Assembly (NCBI RefSeq): GCF_004379255.2
Contig: NC_056050.1
Span: forward strand, 12,213,410 to 12,277,409
DNA from: Salvia splendens
Lineage: Eukaryota > Streptophyta > Magnoliopsida > Lamiales > Lamiaceae
DNA length: 64,000 bases
Direction: 5' to 3'
Below, one piece after another: positions 55,062 to 64,000 of this stretch. A program made the translations under genes and the position numbers. Numbering within the stretch: the first letter of the stretch is position 1; every line of letters begins with the position of its first letter. The notes below the pieces were generated by a model. The model was not told the origin of the DNA, did not search any database, and saw nothing but the letters and a program-made list of their open reading frames with translations.

Positions 55062-55695
55062 TAATGTAAATCTTTAGGATGATGCTAAAGTATAATTCAT
55101 CATGTGCAAAGCCTTCCTTTAGGTCATGGTTTTAGCTACCGTAGTAGTTCATAGGCTCCCTACTCTCTGCTAGGTTTTACAGACTTGTTCTTGTTGTTTC
55201 CTTCCTAGATGCTGAATCTAACATGAGCTCACACTCTTACAATGATAATGAACTGTCCCTTCCGCTGAATCCTTGAATGGATATAGATTAGATTTTTGGT
55301 GAAAATTCTTGCTTTCAGATTTATGGATTACGTACTCTGTCGTATTCATTTAATAGTTATAGGCAACGATTTTTGGAAGATATAACACGTGCTCCTCGTT
55401 GGCTTTTGTTTGTGTGAAATTTGTATGGTTCTGTATGTTGATTACTAGTGACGGAATTAGTTACCTTGGATGTACTCATTTTGAATCCCTAGTGATGGAA
55501 GTGCACAAACCATATAAAGAACAACCATGACATTTTTATTCTTATAAACAAGACAAAAGATAGATGTGGCTCGTTTTTTGAATTTCCAGTTATCCACATG
55601 TAACGAGTAATGTACTAGATTCGGCATTGATAACTTTATATTCGAGCATTTAATGATCCTCTTTTTCCTTGTAATATCTTTGTCTTTCTTCTTAA

Positions 55696-56028
<333 letters not shown>

Positions 56029-56092
56029 TGAAATATAATCCCATTTAAATTTTTCCTTCATAAGAATAAGTACAAATATATGCGTTATGTAG

Positions 56093-56224
<132 letters not shown>

Positions 56225-56263
56225 TAAGATATCATCTCATTACATAAGTGTCTTGTTTTGTGA

Positions 56264-56395
<132 letters not shown>

Positions 56396-56448
56396 TGAAG
56401 TAAATTTCACTTCATATCTTTTCATTTTATAAAAAGCTGAGCATCTAA

Positions 56449-56733
<285 letters not shown>

Positions 56734-57443
56734 TAGCGATTGAATTCCCCTAAATGCTTGTTAAGTTATTATATCTTCTGCTCTGATTGCTTGAAAAGTG
56801 CTCCTTTTCCTTCTTTAAAAAGGGATTAAGCTTTAGAAGGAGCTGTAGTTTCATTGGATTCTTTTTTCCAGATAATACGTGAATACAGGGGGTGTACTTG
56901 GAAAAGTTGTGAAGCTTCTTTTCCCCTCTGAACAGATTTACCAGTCTTTGTCCTCTTTGTTATGCTCCTCAAATAGAAGCTAGTTTTATTCCATCAAACA
57001 ATCAAAACCATATCTCAGTTTTATAGTAGTTTAAGGAGTTAAGGTAAACTACGCAAGTAACATGGACCGAAAACATGGATCTGTTTATTTGGTGGAATAG
57101 TGTCAATATTCTGGGAAATTATGTTTGTTTCTGGATTAACTGAATATAGAAATGGTAAGACTTTCTATGATACTTTCTGTTTCAGCTGTCGCTAATCTAT
57201 GAATCACTACCATAACTGAACAAAGATAAGCTCTGCGATATAGTGGTCACTATAAGCCTATCTTTTCTGACATAAAGAGAAGCGTACACTCACATAGATA
57301 ATGAAGAAAATTTCACTAACAACATAGGAGTATTTCATTTGAAAGACAGATCAGGATGGAGAAAAGAAAGAGATTAGGCATATTGCTGCATGCTCACATT
57401 CTATATTTCTACCTGACTTGTATTTGGTTATTTTCTTTGTTGA

Positions 57444-58206
<763 letters not shown>

Positions 58207-58330
58207 TACTAAAATGCAATTGAAATGCCGTGTCAATTGGTTTGTGTCATCTTCATTTGTTTATCTTGCTCCATTATGTTATAATCTATGTGTCATTCCA
58301 AATATGTTGATCAATATATAATCCTTTTGA

Positions 58331-58549
<219 letters not shown>

Positions 58550-58973
58550 TAACATCCTTAAGAACATCATATATTTGTCTCAACTGCTTCTTCAATGATC
58601 AAGATAAAGCTGTTTGAAAATTTTCCTTGTTCGTTAATCGTCTGCAAGGCTGAGAAGGTTTCAAAGAAACGGCCTCGATTTATCCTTAATTTCTGAACTA
58701 CAGTTGCCTTTTGAACTTGTGATGTGAACTTGCAGAAAGAAACGAAGGTGGTACTTGAGTAATCAACTCATTCTCACCTCCAAAATTCTTGCAAATATCA
58801 CATGAATTTATGATCTCATTCCTGGAAATTATGCTATTACAAAAAATAATGCTTGGTTTATATTGCCTTCCTTATGTGGGAAGTTGCCGGAGCGGATCAC
58901 CTCCCCACATCCTACCCCATTTGCTATCCCACCAAACCAATAAAATAGTGACATGTGTTTACTCTTTAAAATA

Positions 58974-59152
58974 CTCCCTCCGTCCCAGACTACTCGCACA
59001 TTTCCTTTTCGGCACGGAAATTAAGGAAAGAGTGTATAGCAAAGTCAACAATTGCGGCTGTAGGTGATAATTTTTACTAAAAATGGAAAGAGTGCAAATA
59101 ACTTGGGACGCCCAGAAAGGAAATAAGTGCAAGTAGTCCGGGACGGAGGGAG
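58974..59152. mobile_element. Stowaway-like MITE downstream of GDH, 179 bp
   Basis: ctccctccgtcccagactac / gtagtccgggacggagggag, a near-perfect terminal pair with TA flanks. Confidence 0.85.
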
Positions 59153-59770
59153 TATTAAAAAACAAACGTGGCACCTCTTCACAAAATATTGTCAACGCAT
59201 TCATCTTCCTTTTTACTCGTAATCTCACCTCTTAAACGTAAAAATGACTCCGCTGAAAAATCCAAAGCAGGACTACCACCACGATGCATCACTACTAGTC
59301 GCTAGCCACCGGAATCCCCGACCACCTGGACACCTCTACCTCTCTCTCTCTCTCTCTCGTTCCCCTTACTTCTCCCCGCCTATAAGCTCCAACACCTCTC
59401 GGATCCCCTGCAAATCGCCACCGGCAATTCGATCTCCACCAAATGGCAGCCACTGCCGCCTGACTGGTTGCTCGGATTCTTCTTCCGGCACCTCATCTCA
59501 CAGATATCCCCATCCAGTCCGTCGTCAAAATCAGGAAGCTCGCCCTCCTCGCCGCCACCAACTACGACTTCCTCCCCCACCTATCGCAATCCCTAAGTTT
59601 CGGTCTGCTCTCAGGAAGTTGGATGCTCGGACTGCAGCTTGCTGCCTCCCCCCCCACCGCCGGGTCGGTTGGAGATTTAGAGAGTGCGACGGTGGAGCAG
59701 TGGTGACTGGACCGGGGTGAACAACAGCGCTGCACGACGGAGGACCAGGCGGCAGCGTGTGCAGGGCGAC
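59153..59770. other. C-rich unassigned sequence with (CT)n
   Basis: Contains a (CT)11-like run near 59340-59359 and Pro/Ser-rich frames on both strands. I cannot identify a gene; a decayed host gene fragment is possible. Confidence 0.4.
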
Positions 59771-60121
59771 TGATACGATCATATCTATCATATCTCTTAG
59801 GATCTTCTAATTATTTAGTTTTCCCTTATTCACCATATCTTTCCCATATTTGTTTAGATATTTGTTTCTTGTTCATTAAGTCAGTAGCATTATAAATATG
59901 ATAGACTGTTATCTTTTTTAAGCACTCAAGGAATATATTATTTTCCACAAACTTGTCTTGAGTAACAAGAATATCATATTTCGTTTCCAAATTGTTGTTC
60001 ATCGGAGAACGTCCGAAAATCAGCAATTCGTGAGCTTTCCTTCGAGCACGTTGAAGGTTCGATCACCTTATCTCTCCGAGAAGTTAGCCATCCGGCCTCG
60101 TTACGGAGAACGTCCGTAACA
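59771..60121 (+). repeat. LTR 1 of the array
   Basis: TGATACGATC ... CCGTAACA with a TATA-like tataaatatg near 59891. Confidence 0.88.
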
Positions 60122-60248
60122 ACTGGTGCTTTCATCCCCCGTCTTAGTTCATCCATATTCCCAAAAAAAAAAAAAAAAAAAAACAGTCACAGGACCTGCC
60201 CCGATCACCTCCTACTACCGAGCTTCACCGCCGCCGTTCAACGTCATC

Positions 60249-61728
60249 ATGTCACGCAACTACACCGGATTGGGGCGTTATGAACACCTATTCGATCAAT
60301 TGGATGCCGCTATCACCAGGTTGGAAACACGTTGTGACAAAATCGAACGGCGTAGGACAAACTTGCTTGCGTCTAAAGCAACGTATGCACAACAGGCGTC
60401 CTACGATTTTCGCAGAGAGATTCGCACTCGTCCGCGGCCGGAGCCACCTCCACAGCCGGCTCAAGACCTGCCGTACTATTCGCTGCCTCCCTGGGACCCT
60501 CCGCGCCATCGGCAACAGTTCGGCCGGGCCGCATATGAGCCGCTACCCTGCTCGCCGGATGTCGCACCACCCTGGTCGCCGAAACCTAATGAAATTTCCC
60601 CCCTATGAACAGCCGGATCCCTACCGACGACAGCACAACACATGTGCGTCCATTCAGCCTACCTGTCGGGAGACACAGGGACAACACACTCTCCGTGGGT
60701 ACTCGGCATATGAACAGCCCCTACCTAATTGCTGGGATCCGCCGAGAAGGTGGCAGCCGCAGCGAGAATCAACCACACCCTACGGGGCACCGACTTACGG
60801 TCAGCCCACCTGTTGGGACCCGCCGAAACAGCAGGAATACTCGTCACATGAACCACCAACACATGTGGATCCCCTTGACCGTGGGTTTGTAAACTTCCGA
60901 CCTTTGCCACAGCCACCACTGCCGCATCGCTTGCGGAGTGAGGTAGATGATGGCAGATGTTATGGAGAGGTCGTTACTCACACGCATTCGCCAACACTAG
61001 ACGGCGACGAGAGGCTTTGTGATTCAAAGGACTCCATATTAGATGCAGAGCCTTGTGATTTAGAGGACTCCATATTAGAGGAGGAGCATTGTGATTCAGA
61101 GAACTCCATATTAGAGACGGTAGCAAGGAAACTCATGGATCGTTGCTTGCCTAGTGAGAATCGGGGATCTAGGGAAGGTAGAGATGGCAGATTCGACGAC
61201 CAACAAGTTTCATCTTTTGCAAAAATCTACCCACCGCGCAGCCCCGATATGAGTAAAGAGAAGGAGGAAGAGGCATTGTTAGACGATGTAGAGGAGGACG
61301 ATTCCACTGATGAAGTTAAGAAGGTCGTCGCATCTCTCGATGCTGCTCGAATGACATCTCACGATGTTGTTGAGAATTGTTTTAGTGAAAATGGTGGTGC
61401 TTATCTGTGTGCATTAGTTGGAAATAAAGTTGCACCGTCCTGTCCAATACATTTGAAAGAGATTGCCTTTATCTATGGGGATTTGCATGTTAGGGATGCT
61501 ACACGTCTGAATCCTCGATCAACATCGCTCGACACCGATGCGAGGTTGATCCCTCCGCGCAATGACACGTCATGTTTGAGCATTCTTGGAAGCGTTGACA
61601 AGCTTTTTGTTTTGGCATGGAATTTTTCTAGCCACATTGGGTCTCCGTTGTTGATTTTTGATGGAGGTGATAAAGGGAGATATTCAGTTGCTCAATATGT
61701 GTTTGATCCAGGAGGAGACGCCTCGTAA
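60249..61728 (+). pseudogene. Array unit 1 ORF, frameshifted by one extra C
   Basis: Same protein as in unit 2 but an extra C within 60546-60548 shifts the frame, so the N-terminal frame ends at 60608 while the C-terminal part stays open to 61728 in a neighbouring frame. Everything else is as in unit 2. Confidence 0.8.
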
Positions 61729-61806
61729 AAGCTTTTGCTTTCAACTCTCGTCAATGGTTCATGGTTCCCACCTTGAGGACAAGGTGGATTTTAACCGTGG
61801 GGGAGT

Positions 61807-62157
61807 TGATACGATCATATCTATCATATCTCTTAGGATCTTCTAATTATTTAGTTTTCCCTTATTCACCATATCTTTCCCATATTTGTTTAGATATTTG
61901 TTTCTTGTTCATTAAGTCAGTAGCATTATAAATATGATAGACTGTTATCTTTTTTAAGCACTCAAGGAATATATTATTTTCCACAAACTTGTCTTGAGTA
62001 ACAAGAATATCATATTTCGTTTCCAAATTGTTGTTCATCGGAGAACGTCCGAAAATCAGCAATTCGTGAGCTTTCCTTCGAGCACGTTGAAGGTTCGATC
62101 ACCTTATCTCTCCGAGAAGTTAGCCATCCGGCCTCGTTACGGAGAACGTCCGTAACA
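61807..62157 (+). repeat. LTR 2 of the array, shared between units
   Basis: Same length as LTR 1; serves as the 3' LTR of unit 1 and the 5' LTR of unit 2. Confidence 0.88.
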
Positions 62158-62284
62158 ACTGGTGCTTTCATCCCCCGTCTTAGTTCATCCATATTCCCAA
62201 AAAAAAAAAAAAAAAAAAACAGTCACAGGACCTGCCCCGATCACCTCCTACTACCGAGCTTCACCGCCGCCGTTCAACGTCATC

Positions 62285-63763
62285 ATGTCACGCAACTACA
62301 CCGGATTGGGGCGTTATGAACACCTATTCGATCAATTGGATGCCGCTATCACCAGGTTGGAAACACGTTGTGACAAAATCGAACGGCGTAGGACAAACTT
62401 GCTTGCGTCTAAAGCAACGTATGCACAACAGGCGTCCTACGATTTTCGCAGAGAGATTCGCACTCGTCCGCGGCCGGAGCCACCTCCACAGCCGGCTCAA
62501 GACCTGCCGTACTATTCGCTGCCTCCCTGGGACCCTCCGCGCCATCGGCAACAGTTCGGCCGGGCCGCATATGAGCCGCTACCTGCTCGCCGGATGTCGC
62601 ACCACCCTGGTCGCCGAAACCTAATGAAATTTCCCCCCTATGAACAGCCGGATCCCTACCGACGACAGCACAACACATGTGCGTCCATTCAGCCTACCTG
62701 TCGGGAGACACAGGGACAACACACTCTCCGTGGGTACTCGGCATATGAACAGCCCCTACCTAATTGCTGGGATCCGCCGAGAAGGTGGCAGCCGCAGCGA
62801 GAATCAACCACACCCTACGGGGCACCGACTTACGGTCAGCCCACCTGTTGGGACCCGCCGAAACAGCAGGAATACTCGTCACATGAACCACCAACACATG
62901 TGGATCCCCTTGACCGTGGGTTTGTAAACTTCCGACCTTTGCCACAGCCACCACTGCCGCATCGCTTGCGGAGTGAGGTAGATGATGGCAGATGTTATGG
63001 AGAGGTCGTTACTCACACGCATTCGCCAACACTAGACGGCGACGAGAGGCTTTGTGATTCAAAGGACTCCATATTAGATGCAGAGCCTTGTGATTTAGAG
63101 GACTCCATATTAGAGGAGGAGCATTGTGATTCAGAGAACTCCATATTAGAGACGGTAGCAAGGAAACTCATGGATCGTTGCTTGCCTAGTGAGAATCGGG
63201 GATCTAGGGAAGGTAGAGATGGCAGATTCGACGACCAACAAGTTTCATCTTTTGCAAAAATCTACCCACCGCGCAGCCCCGATATGAGTAAAGAGAAGGA
63301 GGAAGAGGCATTGTTAGACGATGTAGAGGAGGACGATTCCACTGATGAAGTTAAGAAGGTCGTCGCATCTCTCGATGCTGCTCGAATGACATCTCACGAT
63401 GTTGTTGAGAATTGTTTTAGTGAAAATGGTGGTGCTTATCTGTGTGCATTAGTTGGAAATAAAGTTGCACCGTCCTGTCCAATACATTTGAAAGAGATTG
63501 CCTTTATCTATGGGGATTTGCATGTTAGGGATGCTACACGTCTGAATCCTCGATCAACATCGCTCGACACCGATGCGAGGTTGATCCCTCCGCGCAATGA
63601 CACGTCATGTTTGAGCATTCTTGGAAGCGTTGACAAGCTTTTTGTTTTGGCATGGAATTTTTCTAGCCACATTGGGTCTCCGTTGTTGATTTTTGATGGA
63701 GGTGATAAAGGGAGATATTCAGTTGCTCGATATGTGTTTGATCCAGGAGGAGACGCCTCGTAA
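62285..63763 (+). CDS. Array unit 2 ORF, 492 aa, unknown protein
   Basis: ATG 62285 (MSRNYTGLGRYEHLF) is the first in frame after the leader with its A20 run. Residues about 15-40 look coiled-coil. A long Pro/Arg/Gln-rich region with repeated WDPP motifs follows, then acidic repeats of DSILxxExCD type near residues 260-290, an Asp/Glu-rich stretch, and a compact C-terminal region (YLCALVGNKVAPSCP; SILGSVDKLFVLAWNFSSH; YVFDPGGD). No gag, knuckle, protease or RT motif is visible. The place in the element suggests a gag-like or packaging role, but this is only position-based; a captured host sequence is possible. Confidence 0.6.
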   Translation: MSRNYTGLGRYEHLFDQLDAAITRLETRCDKIERRRTNLLASKATYAQQASYDFRREIRTRPRPEPPPQPAQDLPYYSLPPWDPPRHRQQFGRAAYEPLPARRMSHHPGRRNLMKFPPYEQPDPYRRQHNTCASIQPTCRETQGQHTLRGYSAYEQPLPNCWDPPRRWQPQRESTTPYGAPTYGQPTCWDPPKQQEYSSHEPPTHVDPLDRGFVNFRPLPQPPLPHRLRSEVDDGRCYGEVVTHTHSPTLDGDERLCDSKDSILDAEPCDLEDSILEEEHCDSENSILETVARKLMDRCLPSENRGSREGRDGRFDDQQVSSFAKIYPPRSPDMSKEKEEEALLDDVEEDDSTDEVKKVVASLDAARMTSHDVVENCFSENGGAYLCALVGNKVAPSCPIHLKEIAFIYGDLHVRDATRLNPRSTSLDTDARLIPPRNDTSCLSILGSVDKLFVLAWNFSSHIGSPLLIFDGGDKGRYSVARYVFDPGGDAS

Positions 63764-63841
63764 AAGCTTTTGCTTTCAACTCTCGTCAATGGTTCATGGT
63801 TCCCACCTTGAGGACAAGGTGGATTTTAACCGTGGGGGAGT

Positions 63842-64000
63842 TGATACGATCATATCTATCATATCTCTTAGGATCTTCTAATTATTTAGTTTTCCCTTAT
63901 TCACCATATCTTTCCCATATTTGTTTAGATATTTGTTTCTTGTTCATTAAGTCAGTAGCATTATAAATATGATAGACTGTTATCTTTTTTAAGCACTCAA
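63842..64000 (+). repeat. LTR 3 of the array, truncated by the window
   Basis: First 159 bp match LTRs 1 and 2. Confidence 0.88.

Larger units (their letters stand above)
59771..64000 (+). mobile_element. Tandem LTR-internal-LTR-internal-LTR array of a non-autonomous element
   Basis: 351-bp LTRs at 59771-60121 and 61807-62157 and a third starting at 63842 that is cut by the window end. Repeat spacing is 2036 and 2035 bp. Units differ at very few bases: one extra C in unit 1 (60546-60548) and an A/G change (61695 versus 63730). Each internal part has a primer-like tggtgctttcat just after the LTR, one ORF, and a polypurine tract gtgggggagt. The element lacks all pol domains. Confidence 0.88.

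Noticed and set aside
59244..59720. 158-aa plus-strand frame and opposing 86-aa frame upstream of the LTR array
   Set aside because: Pro/Ser/Arg-rich composition follows from C-rich DNA with a (CT)n run; no motif, and the frames on both strands look equally plausible.

Overview
The window is nuclear DNA of a flowering plant, most likely a eudicot. It has intron-containing plant genes (a type I metacaspase and a glutamate dehydrogenase), Ty3-type LTR retrotransposons with plant-type primer sites, Stowaway-like MITEs and an endogenous pararetrovirus. Roughly nine tenths of it is repeat-derived, with several layers of nested insertion. The species cannot be named from the sequence.

Layout. 1-12885: a decayed minus-strand Ty3/gypsy element (971-7838), riddled with or abutted by pieces of a LINE-type family whose only protein is an ORF1 (DUF4283-like domain plus CCHC knuckle). 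Copy 1264-3777 has a clear target-site duplication and a poly(A) tail but no reverse transcriptase. 13124-22602: an endogenous caulimovirid (movement protein, capsid-protease-RT-RNase H, an unassigned ORF and two small related ORFs). It is broken by another LINE copy (13595-16038) and by two in-frame stops. 22610-25230: a decayed Athila-like gag region, minus strand, with its primer site and a piece of LTR. 25231-35939: a cluster of PIF/Harbinger-like material. It comprises an ORF1 pseudogene, an inverted-repeat-bounded AT-rich block holding a 1.2 kb hAT-type element, a 2.1 kb ORF1-only element with TTA duplications, a decayed transposase, and a third ORF with a low-complexity protein.

36097-38224: a five-exon type I metacaspase resembling Arabidopsis MC1, apparently intact (363 aa). 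38870-45885: a very young Tat/Retand-like LTR retrotransposon. Its two 635-bp LTRs look identical and it has a GTATA duplication, but almost all of pol is deleted while gag, 3' tandem repeats and a multi-exon antisense gene remain. 46252-54670: old LTR-element remains, Stowaway-like MITEs, a Harbinger ORF1 tail, and a solo LTR nested in a MITE. 54675-58552: a nine-exon glutamate dehydrogenase (GDH2-like) whose coding sequence is complete except for an 8-nt deletion in exon 2; intron 8 holds a MITE inside a MITE. 59771-64000: a tandem LTR-internal-LTR-internal-LTR array of a non-autonomous element encoding a 492-aa protein I do not recognise.

Only the metacaspase looks like an intact host gene. 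GDH would be a second one if the 8-nt gap is an assembly error. Apart from the short ORFs, the only other long undamaged reading frames are those of the young Retand-like element and of array unit 2.
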